From Iris pallida (taxonomy: Eukaryota > Streptophyta > Magnoliopsida > Asparagales > Iridaceae), in assembly GCA_029216955.1 (NCBI GenBank), contig JANAVB010012099.1:1-64000 (forward strand): a DNA stretch of 64,000 nt, written 5' to 3'. Made by a program: the position numbers and the translations under genes. The number at the start of each line of letters is the position of its first letter. Positions within the stretch are counted from its first letter, which is position 1. This document shows positions 1 to 13,308 of this stretch, piece after piece. Under the pieces are notes generated by a model. It saw nothing but the letters and a program-made list of their open reading frames with translations, was not told the DNA's origin and searched no databases.

Positions 1-37
1 AGTTGGTGCTCAGAGTTGGAGAGCGAGAGGTCCACTG

Positions 38-475
38 GTGGATTCATTTTTACAATGGGTAGAACTGCTATATCGTGGGAAGTCGAAGAAGCAGACTATG
101 CTCTCGCGGTCTTCTATGGAATCTGAGTTCTTTGCACTTGATACCGCAGCAGATGAAGGAGAATGGCTTCGGGACTCATGTATGATCTTCCAGTGGTTGG
201 AGCGCAGATACCGCGCAATTCTGATACTGCGACAACCAGACGACTGCGACGGGTGTGGCATCAATGATCTCTTCAACGGAAAGAAGAGAACTGTGCGGTT
301 AAAGCACATGGGCAGCGTGAACGTGATCATACAGAGAGGTGTCATTACAGTAATCGATGTGTTCGGAGGCAGGAGAACCTGGCGGATCCATTCATGAGGG
401 CCTCAAGCGTCAGCTGGTTGAAGACACAACGGGAAGATTGGCTTGAAGGCATTCCGATAGTATGTCTTGTAATCC
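38..475 (+). pseudogene. copia RNase H domain remnant
   Basis: The 119-residue frame contains MESEFFALDTAADEGEWLR, which resembles the TEAEY..L..A..E..WLR segment of copia RNase H. After it comes a degraded NDLFNGKKRTVRLKHM segment matching the ..KR.KHI.. region. The paralogous segment in copy 2 (21020-21440) is better preserved there, with a recognisable FTKGLKRQLV tail. Frame breaks and lost active-site context make this non-functional. Confidence 0.6.
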
Positions 476-729
476 TACCATAAAATTTTATTTATTAGTT
501 CAAAGAGAAATCTACTAGACATCTAACTTTCGGTTCAAGGGAGGACCACTGACTGGTTAAACTATCAGGTAATAGTGGATACTTGTTTTTGAGAACATGG
601 AAGGGTTACGAATCCATAACCACTGTTGTCAACTATGTGTTTTCTGCGAAAAACCGATCCTGTGTTGAGGTTGGCTTAAATGCCTTAATAAGTTCTCAGG
701 CAGAGTGAATGTCTGGTGTGCTTTACAGG

Positions 730-1200
730 AAGCACGGTTAGCGCAGCACTACAAGGAGTAAAACTCCATGCTACAGTGGGATGACTCCACCATGAGGTTT
801 CCAGGTAGGGGTAATGCCTCGGCTTTTGCAAGCCAAGTCATAGCGGCGTAGCACCGCAAATAGGCAGGTAGCCTAATGCTGTATGATGAAATTAAAGAGT
901 GGTAGATAGCACTACAAAAGGGAGGGTGACCTATGTTACAGTGATACGACACCACGATGAGGTACCCGGGTAGGGGTAAAGTCTCGACCTTGCAAGCCAT
1001 GTCGTTGCGGCGTAACACCGCAAGGAAGCCTTAGGCATCATGCTGGATAGAATGGCACTACAAAGAGGCTGTGACCTCATGCTGCAGTAGTATGACACTA
1101 CGATGAGGTTCCCGGGTAGGGATAATGCCTCGGCTTTAGGCCATGTCATAGCGACGTAGCACCGCAAGGAAGCGCAAGGCTTCATGCCATGTCTCTTTAA
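730..1200 (+). repeat. Repeat array between pol and LTR, about 3 units of 120-150 bp
   Basis: About three imperfect units each contain 'GCACTACAA(A)GAGG', 'ATGCTACAGTGG.ATGAC.CCA', 'TGCCTCGGCTTT', 'GCCA.GTCATAGCG.CGTAGCACCGCAA' and '..AGGCTTCATGC'. The same array, with the same order of motifs, is found at 21885-22310 in copy 2. It is therefore an inherited part of the element's 3' non-coding region. I see no coding signal in it. Confidence 0.75.
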
Positions 1201-1221
1201 TAAAGAACTTACCTATAGTGT

Positions 1222-1497
1222 ATGGAAAGAGATATCAGGCCATCTCTTGAGGGTAAACTTGTAGACATCCAAAATTGTACACTAAAACCAGACTGGCACA
1301 GAGCCTTTAATGTGCAACCAGAAGCACATGTAACTACACTTTGTGAGTGGAAAGAATTACAAGTGTGGTGCAGAATTCAAGGCATAGTCCATTCTTGTAT
1401 CACATTGTTATTCAACCCATACGGGAAGATTCAAGTTGTCAGCGACATCTATCCTAATACAAAATGGACAGTTACTGTGGGGAACGCTCAACCCTAG
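1222..1497 (+). other. Short ORF (91 aa) in the 3' region of copia copy 1
   Basis: A 91-codon frame begins MERDIRPSLEGKLVDIQN and ends VTVGNAQP just before the polypurine tract. The matching DNA in copy 2 (about 22329-22600) is clearly homologous, but small indels and an early stop break the frame. It may be a former accessory 3' ORF or simply conserved non-coding sequence. I recognise no protein family. Confidence 0.3.
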
Positions 1498-1889
1498 ACA
1501 CATATATATGATGAGATATGTGGGAGATTGTTGGTGCTCTTGCTCCTTGACATGAAGAGAGCTTGCTCTCAACATGCCTAGTAAAGTTTAGTCTCACATT
1601 GGAAAAGCACCATGAGTTATCTCAACATATATACTTGTATGTGTTGTTGGGATATGCACATGGGGTAGTGACCCTAAGGAGAGAACCATGTGAGTGATTT
1701 TACTAGGAGGTAAGGTTAAGGCTCCAAGAAAAGCATTCATACTTTTTGCTCTTGGGAAATTAATTTCCATTGGGGCTAAGCCCTATAGGCGCTTTGCGAC
1801 TCGGACTCGGGCTCATGGGCTCATGAGGCGTAATGTGGCGTTTTGTTGGCACACTTTACACTTAGCACGTCAGCATCGTCGCTAGGCGC

Positions 1890-2235
1890 ATAGTGCGCTT
1901 AAGTTACGCTCGTTGCGCGAGCCACTTGCGCGGCCATGTTGCGCGAGCCATTTGCGCGGCCACGTTGCGCTGTCCAGTCGCGCTGCCCTGGTGCGCGCCC
2001 AGGTTGCGCCCGGTTGCGCCCGGTTGCGTTGGGTTGCGCAGGTTGCGCGGGTGCGCTCGGTTGCGCAGGGTGCGCGGGTACGCGGGTGCGCTGGGTTGCG
2101 CGGGTACGCGGGTGCGCTGGGTTGCGCGGGGTGCGTGGGCGCGCTGGTTGCGCCAGCTCGCGCAGGTTGCGCCAGTTGCGCAGTGTGCGCTGTTTGCGCT
2201 GATGGCGCGCGCGCAACCCGTTCAACAGGAGCAAC
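1890..2235. repeat. GCGC/TTGCGC-rich low-complexity block in the LTR
   Basis: About 345 bases are built from variants of 'GGTTGCGCGGGTGCGCT' and 'GCGGGTACGCGGGTGCGC'. The block is far more CpG-rich than its surroundings. Because the period is short and has no stops, it yields open frames on both strands with Ala/Arg/Pro/Cys-biased translations. These are compositional artefacts, not genes. Confidence 0.8.
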
Positions 2236-2358
2236 ACGCACAGATTGTGGCTGTCCACGTTCTGACTAATTCGTAACATGCGATAACAGATCCTGAAATT
2301 TCGGATCTGACATCAAGTCGTTGCGCACTTCTCGCTTCTGGGCGGTTACAACAGTGGC

Positions 2359-2366
2359 TATATAAT
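2359..2366 (+). promoter_or_regulatory. TATA box of the copia LTR
   Basis: TATATAAT sits 40-50 bases before a pyrimidine-rich stretch (TCTCTTCTCTCTCAGAC), the usual layout of a plant LTR promoter. Transcription would start about 30 bases downstream. This is a positional inference. Confidence 0.5.
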
Positions 2367-2858
2367 CAGAGCCTCTCTTCTCTCTCAGACACTGCTTAGA
2401 CTTCAGAAAAAATATTTTCAGAGAGTGAAGAGAAAGCTGCTGCGCACCTTGTTCCTCCTCGCGCAACTGGAGTTCTATCCTTGTCTTTCCGAGCAGTCCG
2501 TCTTAGAGCAGATTACCAGAACCTTTCAGAGTTCTTTCGAACTTGCTGGTTCCTGGAAGCTAACCGTGTGGGCGGATCTAGCTTTGAGCACTCGTGTTTT
2601 TGACACCCCAGCAGGCCACCACCTTCCATCTATCGCCTGTCATCTTCGCTGCTGCCTTTAGCATTTCGATTAGTACCTTCTGTTTAGAAGTACTACTATC
2701 GTTTGCTACGTTTACGAAATCTTTTTAGATTTTCGTATTCCAGAATCCTCCTAGGATCTCTGTTGTGCACCTTCATTGAAGCGTTGCGTTGAAACGTTGT
2801 TTTTACAACTGTTTTATTCTCTCAATTTTCCATCGAAAATTGTGCCCCGGTTCTAACA

Positions 2859-3902
2859 GCCCTTCCATCTCCCCTTCTTTAATAGCGGAGGGATTCCATC
2901 GCCTGACCTTGCTTAGATAGAACATGAGCGCTGCTAGTACTAGATCGTGCCTTGTTGATATTGGTCACTTATACTAGACACACCTTGACTGCCGCAAATC
3001 AAGCCTTATATGCCCTGCCCTATAGATTTGTTATACTCCCTTCAGTCGCCTAGTTTTTGTCGTCCATAGATAAGAAGAGAGGGGTCAGCAAGCATGTGGT
3101 CCCCATATTTACCAAAGGCAAACAGCCCCTATGTTATTGTGCATTGGGAGCCTACATGACAAGTGCACGCAACAGGCGACCGGAGGGACCAATACTTCTT
3201 TTTCTCGCCATGCCAACCACTTCAGTCAATCAATCATATGTTAAGACACTGGCATTCAGAGACAGCGTAAGATGATATTTACCTTTTGGATACACACTCG
3301 AAATAGTAACCATAAATTTTTTCCAAGTAATAATACTTGAAGTAATAACTGTTGGTCATTGAAAACCATTGTTGTCACTATCAAATATTAGCAAGATTTC
3401 ATTTCCTTGGTGTCTAATATTTCATGACATTAGACATCATAAGATGATAACGCATAAGCTAATTTTTATTTACCATTTATAAGAACATACCATTTTGGAG
3501 ATTGGTTCATTAAGTTTTCCATAGGAAGAATAAAATCAGTAGTAGTTGATTGGGGTGGTTTATGTTTAAACTTGATGGAGACCCATAAATGTCTTCTGGA
3601 ATGTAGAAAGAGAAAGACACCTTTGGAAACTATAAATAACGTGTTAAATGGAAGAACCTCTGTGAAAGGAACAAAAAGCTCCTTTTTTTCCTACAAAATA
3701 CCTGGCAGCAATGTTTGGAGTAGATGATTTGAGGTACGTTGTCTATGGCTACAACATCCAGCAGATTGTATTTTAATATAGTATTGCGTATCTGTTGGCC
3801 CTGTAGACCTGCTTGTTTGACCAATTGCTTTATTTTATGTCATATACTGTTATATTCTTCTTGCATGTTCTGTGATTTGCTTCTTTACAGTGTTATAGAT
3901 TT
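2859..3902. other. No gene seen; probable BSK intron sequence
   Basis: I looked here for the upstream BSK kinase-domain exons and found none. The open frames at 3057-3275, 3630-3824 and 3739-3945 show no recognisable family and no splice context. The sequence is ordinary AT-rich intergenic or intronic DNA. Confidence 0.5.
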
Positions 3903-4330
3903 CGCTAGGCGGAATCGGTGTGGCGGAGGGCCGGCTAGCGCCTAAGCGGCCGCATAGAATTTTTTTTTTTTTTTTTAGAATTTTGAATTTTGAATTTTTT
4001 TGCTATTTTTTTGGGGGAATCTTTTTTTGATTTTTTTTTTTGAAATTTTTTAAAAAAAATTGAATTTTTTGAAATCTGATTTTTTTTTTTTTTGAATTTT
4101 TTTTAAAATCTGAAAAAAAAATTTGATTTTTTTTTTTTTCAAATTTGAAAAATCCTGCCTAGCCGAACAAGCCGCCTAGGACCGAACAGGACCGCCTAGG
4201 GCCGAACAGGGCCACCTAGGCGCCGAACAGGGCCGAACTGGCACCTAGGTCGGCCAAGGAGGGAATTTTCGGTGCGTTGGGAGGCCGAACAACGCCTAAG
4301 CGGCCGCCTAGGCCGATTTTTAGAACACCG
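3903..4330. repeat. GCCTAGGCG-type repeat with A/T-rich core
   Basis: Two outer blocks, about 3903-3955 and 4155-4320, are rich in 'GCCTAGG' and 'GCGGCCGC' palindromic motifs. They enclose a core of T and A runs (3960-4140). The inner edges contain the mirrored phrases 'CGCCTAAGCGGCCGC' (near 3937) and 'CGCCTAAGCGGCCGCC' (near 4292). The same motif family recurs at 16030-16185, 16720-16860 and 17497-17585. It looks like a non-autonomous DNA element with sub-terminal repeats, but no target duplication is clear. Confidence 0.5.
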
Positions 4331-7094
<2,764 letters not shown>

Positions 7095-7644
7095 TGAAGA
7101 GTACAATATTTCTTCTAGTTTATTGATATACGTTGTAGAATGTGATCCTCTTGATTATTACCTACATTTCAAGGTTATTTGGGGCTGCTCCACTGCACCT
7201 ACTATTTATCACATTATTTGTAGTTCTAACGTTGTTTCAGTTAGCATTAAATCGTGAATCCTGCAAAAATTGACTTCTTTTTTAAAATACTTAAACCTTG
7301 TGCTCCATTCAGGAGTTGGTTGAGCTAACATGAGTCCTTTTTTGTCCTAAAGATTGTTTATTTGTCAAATGAGTATAGTAAAATCTTAGTATAAACCTCT
7401 GTCCGGAAAATAAAGCTTTGGTTGACATGTGTCGATCATTTATTACAGCTGGCTTGAATTTCTTTTGGAGATTTGCATCTAGAAGCAAACCCGGGATTGT
7501 AGGCTTTGACAACTTCTGGATTGTTTGTACTCAGGAAGTTCGAAAGAGACTTAGGTTTTACATAGTTGTGTATTGTGTAATCTATTTGTGTAGGTTTTTA
7601 ATCCTGTACAAGCATAATAGAAATTCTTGTGCGTGTGTCTACAC

Positions 7645-8618
7645 CAAGGTTCGCAGGTCGGAATCGGTATCGGACCATTCCTATGAGTATCGGGATTGGC
7701 AATATTGGCAGTATTGACGGTTTCTGATCAGTATATCACTTTTTTGGTATCGGAAAGCAAATAATTATTAACATTTTAGAAAATATATTTTATACATTTA
7801 GGTATAATTTTAAGTATTTTCAATGTTGTTTCTTAGTAGTTTTGAAATTAAATGAAACAATAGTCACCTTTGCCGATTGGTTTATATGCGATATATATAT
7901 ATATTTTCTTCTTGTACATGCTTTTACAACCTTATTATGATTTTACACCCTTGTCGATTGAAGTTCCAAGGTTCACAGTATCGGTATCGGAATCGGTAGC
8001 GGACTATTCCTATGAGTACTGGTATCGGCGATATCGGTAGTATCGGCAGTTTTGGATCGGAGTATCGGATTTTTTGGTATCAAAAAACAAATAATTATTA
8101 ATAAATTATTTACATTTAAAAATATATATTTTATACATTTAGGCGTAATTTTAAGTATTTTTAGTGTTATTTCTTAGTAGTTTTGAAATTAATGACATAT
8201 TAGTCACCCTTACCGATTGGTTTATATACAATAGATTTATTTTCTTCTTTTCATGCTTTTACAACCTTGTTATGCTTTAAACCCTTTGCTGATTTGTCTT
8301 TTTCGTTTAATTTTCTTTGCCGAATTGACCGGAAAAGAGACCCTCAATGTCGGTATCGGTCGGTATCGGATCGGGACATGCCAAACCGTATCGGTCTCAG
8401 CCGTATCGGATCAGTATCGGCCGATACTTTAAACCATGGATTGAACTATGATTTTACACCATTGCTGATTTGTCTTTTTACCGAATTGACCGGAAAAGAG
8501 ACCAATGTCGGTATCGGTCAGTATCGGGTATCAATCGGTATTGGATCGGGACATGACAAACCGTATCAATATCGGCCGTATCGGATCAGTATCGGCCGAT
8601 ACTGCAAACTATGGTCTA
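7645..8618. mobile_element. Nested or duplicated hAT-like element rich in CGGTATCGG
   Basis: The outer ends are CCAAGGTTCGCAGGTCGG (near 7644) and ...CCGATACTGCAAACTATGG (ending about 8618). The second is roughly the inverse of the first. A second left end, CCAAGGTTCACAGTATCGG (near 7970), and a second right end, CCGATACTTTAAACCATGG (near 8440), lie inside. The left arm (about 320 bp) and the right arm (about 170 bp) are thus each present twice, in the order L-L-R-R. This suggests one family member inserted in another. No transposase is present. The ORF at 8267-8653 is just translated repeat. Confidence 0.6.
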
Positions 8619-9228
8619 TATATAGTAAATTGAAGAGCTCTCAAACTCATTAGATATAAAGTATCATCTCCTAACTTTTATCATTGTTTGTCTAGAGTAA
8701 GTACATTACAAATGGATTCCAGTGGAGACATTTAGTCTGGCATGATCATGACCAACATCCACCTCCTTAAAAATGAATATCTGCCTTGAATATACACTGA
8801 CTCTTATATTTGGAGCATGGTTGATTTTTGTAACATCACTGTTTTATATTGCACACTTTTAGGATTTGTGTCATTAGATATTTTGTGTCTTTTTTATTGA
8901 TTTGAAATTGTAGCACCCTCTCCTATACTATAAGTTCAATGCATAGGAAGTGATAAATTGGTCAGTTTAAGATATGGCCTCTAGGCTCTCTATGCATGAA
9001 GGCAATATTTTTTGGCTGTTAATGTTATATAATCAACGTGGCTTATGTGTGGTAAACAAAATTTATTCAAGGTTCAGTAAAGGTTTGACAAGTAATCAAC
9101 CCGATTTACACGGACTCCAACATTTACATTTTAGACAAATTAATGTATAGTGCAATTTGCAGTGAGGAAGTCCTATCATGTGAACAAATATAAGAGCGAT
9201 GAATCCTGTCATTTCTCTATATTATACA

Positions 9229-9472
9229 TGTACAGATTCAAAACAACGAAGAAGAAATCTTATTGATTTTTGTATTTTACAGTAGAGGCATCGAGCCTTA
9301 TTTATAGGAAAAGATCGACTTGAGAAGCAAGCCAAGTCAAACTAGGAAACCAAATAATATAGAAAAACAAATTATAATAAAATATATCCCTATGATTAAG
9401 GAGGTAAATCAAAAACAAATCTAGGTCTAATATAGTAAAGAAATCGAAAAAGAATATCCCATTTTAATGCAC
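9229..9472 (-). repeat. 3' LTR of the deletion derivative (about 244 bp)
   Basis: Plus-strand start TGTACAGATTCAAAAC and end CCATTTTAATGCA, giving TG..CA ends. It aligns along its length with the LTR at 11269, with many substitutions, so the insertion is old. Confidence 0.75.
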
Positions 9473-10009
9473 CCTACCGGTCTCTTGCTCGTGGGTACAT
9501 CAATCAAGTTCTATGTGTCATTCTTCTGAAGTGCTTTCATCCCATCTTGTATTTCTCGTATCCAATGTGGGGTCATGCTTAGCCTCAAGAAATAGAGGAA
9601 GACAAGTATGCCAAATAATGAGAAGAAATACGAGTAGTCAATATATAATCAATAGGATGCGCAGTAGAATAAGATGTAAATCTAGAAGGAGAACGAATAG
9701 TACGAGTAGGTTTTCTTAAAGCAGTCGGTAATCTATATCATCTCAAGAAGAGGAGTAAAGGGATTAACCAACATGTTGTGGTGTCCTTGCGAAGCATTGG
9801 AGTGGTCCAGGTCATGTGTTGACAGTTGACATCTTTTTGCATATCAACAATGTCATCATTATTACATGTGCTTGGAAGATCCCTTGAAGAAGCCTTATTA
9901 CAAGAGTCCTTAAGTATGCCATCGATGTGAATAGCATAGACGGGTTCAAGCAACTTTTTCAGGCAACTGAATAGATTTATAAAAGTACTTAGACTTGAAG
10001 AAGGTCGCA

Positions 10010-10480
10010 TCCATAGTAATAAACTTACGACCTGTCAAACGATTAAAACATTTATAGCCCTTCCTAGTGGACAAATTTCAAAGAAAGATCCCTTTAATAA
10101 CACTAGGGTATAATATAGATCGTTTTCCATCTTTGATATGTATAAAGCACACACGACCAAATATATGGTAAATCAAGACATGGGGATCAAAGTTGGGTCT
10201 TAACACAGAATTAGGGATTTGCAACTGTATAGCTCTAGAAGGCATCCTATTGATCACATACGTGGCAGTCGAGATGCCATCTGCGATAAACTTCTTAGAG
10301 CATTGTGTTGTAACAACAATGCTCTAGCACTTTTTGAGTAAATGTCTATTCTTCCTATCTGCCACCCTATTTTATTGTGGAGTTACTGGACATGAACTTT
10401 GATACATTGTGCCACTTTCTTCAAGGAAAACATGCAAGGATTTTTCAAAACATTCCCTAGCATTGTCAGAAAGAAAATAT
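10010..10480 (-). pseudogene. copia integrase core fragment
   Basis: Read on the minus strand from about 10470, the translation gives SDNARECFEKSL, then QSSCPVTPQ, an in-frame stop, then RKNRH. Next come VINRMPSRAIQLQ and NFDPHVLIYHIFG. These match the catalytic core and C-terminal flank of copia integrase: the second Asp motif, the PQQNG..ERKNR Glu region and the RMPS..L motif. Stops and frame changes make it inactive. The downstream segment (about 9500-9720, minus) resembles the linker before reverse transcriptase, where the element breaks off. Confidence 0.75.
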
Positions 10481-10739
10481 TTAACCTTTTTTTATTTCTG
10501 GTAGAGTTGACAATCCATAATTCTTGTAGCGTTGATTATCTTCCTCAATGTGTCACTTTTGGATAAGATAGTGGTCAAACTCTTCCCAAAGACATTGCAA
10601 GGTAGAGCATCATATGTCGCAACCGACAACTTCCCCTGTCTGAGAGTATGGTTTAAGCGGTAGACTCGTGTGATGTTTCTTCTTTTGGCTTTAGTTTTCT
10701 CCAAATTAACTACTTAAGCCAAATAAGATGAGCAGTGTA

Positions 10740-11010
10740 CCAAGTAGTACACGGTCTTCTTGATTTGTGGTGTCATGGCAGATAAGAGCCATGACATCAC
10801 AAGATAATTTTCTTAATTCTACTTTTCATAAGAGGAATCAAGCGTCCTCGCTTTTTCGGTATATAGTTCTTTTTGCCACGAATGACAATGAAGAGAAGAG
10901 CAGGCATCGACCACTTGAAATAATTTTTCTCATCCAACTTGGCTAATATATTATGGAGAGGAGTACTGCTGACAATGTTGATTCCAACTCCATCTCGAGG
11001 AGCCGAAGAA
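10740..11010 (-). pseudogene. copia gag N-terminal fragment
   Basis: Minus-strand translation near 10990-10900 reads LHNILAKLDEKNYFKWSMPAL, resembling the LDG.NY..W motif at the start of copia Gag. The rest decays into stops. It lies between the primer-binding site and the integrase fragment, as expected for gag. Confidence 0.5.
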
Positions 11011-11250
11011 ACCTCCTGAGAGTTGGAAGAGTTGTCAATAGACGAACCGAAAAAAGATTCTACTATGGGGTGCCTTGGAAAAAACTAAATCTATCTATGC
11101 TCCATGCATAGGAAAAGGTCCGTCTTCATAGCATTTATAAAGAGAGGATAGAAGACGAAGGCATGCTCGGGAATAAACCGGCCGATAGATGACGAGGACG
11201 AATATGCGGAAGACGATGGAAGGTGGTGGAGAATAAAGCTTCACATCTCT

Positions 11251-11268
11251 ATAAGTGCTCTGATGCCA
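11251..11268 (-). other. Primer-binding site (initiator Met tRNA type)
   Basis: On the minus strand TGGCATCAGAGCACTTAT abuts the LTR end ...CTCTACA. It matches the plant copia primer site TGGTATCAGAGC with one change (T to C). Confidence 0.75.
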
Positions 11269-11502
11269 TGTAGAGATCCAAAACTATTAAGAAAAATCTT
11301 ATTGATTTTTTTATTTTGCAGCAAATGTATCAAGCCTTATTTATAGGAAATTATCGACTTGAGAAGCAGTCAAACTAGCAAACTAAATAAAATAGAAAAC
11401 CAAAGCAAAATAAAATTTATCCCTATAATTAAGGAAGTAAGTCATAATCAAATATAGGTCTAATATGGGAAAGAAATCCATGGAGAATCTCCCTTTTTAA
11501 TG
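11269..11502 (-). repeat. 5' LTR of the deletion derivative (about 234 bp)
   Basis: Starts TGTAGAGATCC on the plus strand and aligns with 9229-9472 up to '..CCTTTTTAATGG'. The outer end is slightly eroded and no 5-bp target duplication is evident. Confidence 0.7.
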
Positions 11503-11971
11503 GTTGTAGTATTCATGTAATCTTCTCTTTAATACATCTAATCTTCATATAATCTTCTCTACAATACATATACTAATTGCAACTAGCTAACTTAGAACAT
11601 TAGATAAATTGCAAATTCGTATGATACATATTCTTGTTTTCTATGCATATGTATGCATGTATATTGTCTTGGGAAAATACCTTGATGATAGTGATTTCTC
11701 AATCATGGTGACAATCCTTATCCTTATGCATACTCAAGTTGTAGTTTATTATGCTTATACCTAATAAGTATACCAAATTTCTCCCCTAATTTCTAGTTTC
11801 TAATACTACACATTTGGTCTTTTGTTCTAGCTTATTATACTCTATGAGTTGGCATTTCATTTATTATGCAGCCTATACTTTTGGACTGTATACGTAAACA
11901 TTCACTTTTGTGTTTCAATGCTTAATATGTGGCTTTATAAAAAGTTTGTAATTGCAACATAAGTTATGTAG

Positions 11972-12136
11972 GTTCCTTCGTATGTCTTGATGGATATGCC
12001 ACGTGGTGGGGCATCATCAGTTGAGTCGCTCTCTCTTTCTCCACTTGGTGAAGCTTGCTTGAGAATGGATATGACAGCAATCCATGAGATTCTAGAACAA
12101 ATTGGGTATAAAGACGATGAGGGAACAACAAATGAG
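11972..12136 (+). CDS. BSK: BSK, third exon in window (linker to TPR region)
   Basis: The 165-bp, phase-0 exon encodes 55 residues from [13 protein letters not shown] to [12 protein letters not shown]. The [20 protein letters not shown] segment is the conserved helical part joining the kinase domain to the TPR-like repeats. The flanks are TAG and GTTTGT. A frame-compatible ATG falls inside the exon, but the homology starts at the splice site, so that ATG is not the start. Confidence 0.93.
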
Positions 12137-12865
12137 GTTTGTCTTTATTTTAGTTTGAAGAATTTTTGTGCATGTAAAGCCAAATAATTGTGGTGTATCA
12201 AATCATCTATTCCATCCCAGACTATGATTTTCATAACGTGTCAATTCTGATTTTAGGAAAACAGATGTAGGTTAACATCACCTCATCTTATTTTGCTAGC
12301 ATCAGATTTATGTTACTTAACATGACAAGTTCTAAATGTATCCCATGACAGTGGTGATGTAAACAAAGTCCTTTCTCGCTTGCTGTTCATTATGTTTGCA
12401 AGTATTTATTCCGAGATGTGCCCTGTTTCTATTCAGAATGTTTATATTCAGAGCTGTGACCTCTGTTTCAACGAGGTACTTCCGTCTATCTGACGGTGAT
12501 CGTTATTCTCCGGTAGCGAACTCTACATCAAAGACATTTTTCTCCTCGTCTGACTTGTGCCCCCTTTTTCTGCATCAGATCCGGGCACTCTTCTCTGACA
12601 CTTGTGATCACATTTTTCTTTTGTTTGGGATGTAATCTTTGTTTTGGTTGTATAAAAGTAAAGAAAATAAACAAAGAAAAATGTGGGCTCCGACCTGTGG
12701 TCCCCCGACCCGCTTAGTGACGAGCGGAATTGTCGACAACTCTGTGTCTTTCCCTCTCTCCATAAAATGGCTGCAGTTTTTTGACATCCCTTCTATGCCA
12801 ACATCTTTTTCTTTGAGCATCGGTTTAGCATTGCTATAATTCACGATCACTACTTGAATTGACTA

Positions 12866-13105
12866 GTCTCTTGGTCGAGCATCTTCGCGCGCCCGGCTCT
12901 TGTCTAGCACACTCGCATGATGACAACTCTTTTGGTCGAGTGTTTTCGTGCACTGGTTCTTGCTGAGGGCTCGTGCGTCCCGACAACTCTTGGTTGAGCG
13001 TCTTAATAGGCTAGCTCTTGTAGATGGCCTTCGCATCCCCGTAATTCTCTTGGTTGAGCATTTTCTTGCATCGGCTCTTGTCGAGTACCCACGAGGGCCA
13101 ACAAC
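12866..13105 (+). repeat. Minisatellite, four units of about 60 bp
   Basis: Units begin near 12866, 12927, 12988 and 13045. Each reads roughly TCTCTTGGT(C/T)GAGC then TTCTTGCACCGGCTCTTG(T)CGAG and ends CGACAAC. Divergence between units is moderate and unit lengths are about 57-61 bp. It yields short ORFs on both strands that are not conserved proteins. Confidence 0.75.
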
Positions 13106-13308
13106 TCTCTTTTGCACAACCCTTTCGTTTTCTCTTTGGATGTTTCTTCCGAGACATTTTTAGTTACGAAGCCCGACTCTCTTTTGACTTCTTTCGGAAT
13201 TTCTTCGTTTTCGAAGCCCCGGTCTCTATTTTCAGATGATTTCTAGTTTCTCTTTTTCACTCTCTTCAAGCTGGACATGCTTTCACCAAGTTCAAGTTTG
13301 CGGGAGCA

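Larger units (their letters stand above)
1..1528 (+). mobile_element. Ty1/copia element, 3' internal end (copy 1)
   Basis: This is the 3' end of a copia-type retrotransposon that starts outside the window. It holds an RNase H remnant (about 38-475), a repeat array (about 730-1200), a short ORF (1222-1497) and a purine-rich tract (TGTGGGAGAT, 1519-1528) just before the LTR at 1529. The same order and sequence recur at 20880-22623, so the two are copies of one family. It lies upstream of the first visible BSK exon, so it is probably inside a BSK intron, although the exon on its left is not visible. Confidence 0.75.
1529..2858 (+). repeat. 3' LTR of copia copy 1 (about 1330 bp)
   Basis: It starts TGTTGGTGCTC directly after the polypurine tract and ends TTCTAACA, so it has TG...CA ends and a TGTT/AACA terminal inverted repeat. 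It contains 'TCTCACATTGG', a block extremely rich in GCGC/TTGCGC motifs (about 1890-2230), and a TATA box at 2359-2366. The segment 'AGTTCTTTCGAACTTGCT' near 2532 recurs near 17788 in the 5' part of copy 2, linking the two. The 3' boundary is inferred from the TG..CA rule only; no second LTR is in the window. Confidence 0.6.
9229..11502 (-). mobile_element. Internally deleted copia element, minus strand, both LTRs present
   Basis: Two direct repeats (9229-9472 and 11269-about 11502) share 'AATCTTATTGATTTTT', 'GCCTTATTTATAGGAAA', 'ATCGACTTGAGAAGCA' and a TTTTAATG end. On the minus strand the right copy ends TCTCTACA and is followed at once by a primer-binding site. The interior is only about 1.8 kb. 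It keeps a gag fragment and an integrase fragment but no reverse transcriptase or RNase H. LTRs with a gutted interior mark a non-autonomous deletion derivative. It lies inside a BSK intron, antisense to the gene. Confidence 0.8.

Noticed and set aside
730..1200. CRISPR-like array
   Set aside because: Units are long, imperfect and contiguous, with no constant repeat and variable spacers, and the context is a plant retrotransposon.
1882..2279. Several overlapping 60-130-aa frames on both strands
   Set aside because: They come from the GCGC-rich low-complexity block, which lacks stop codons in all frames; translations are Ala/Arg/Pro/Cys-biased and match no family.
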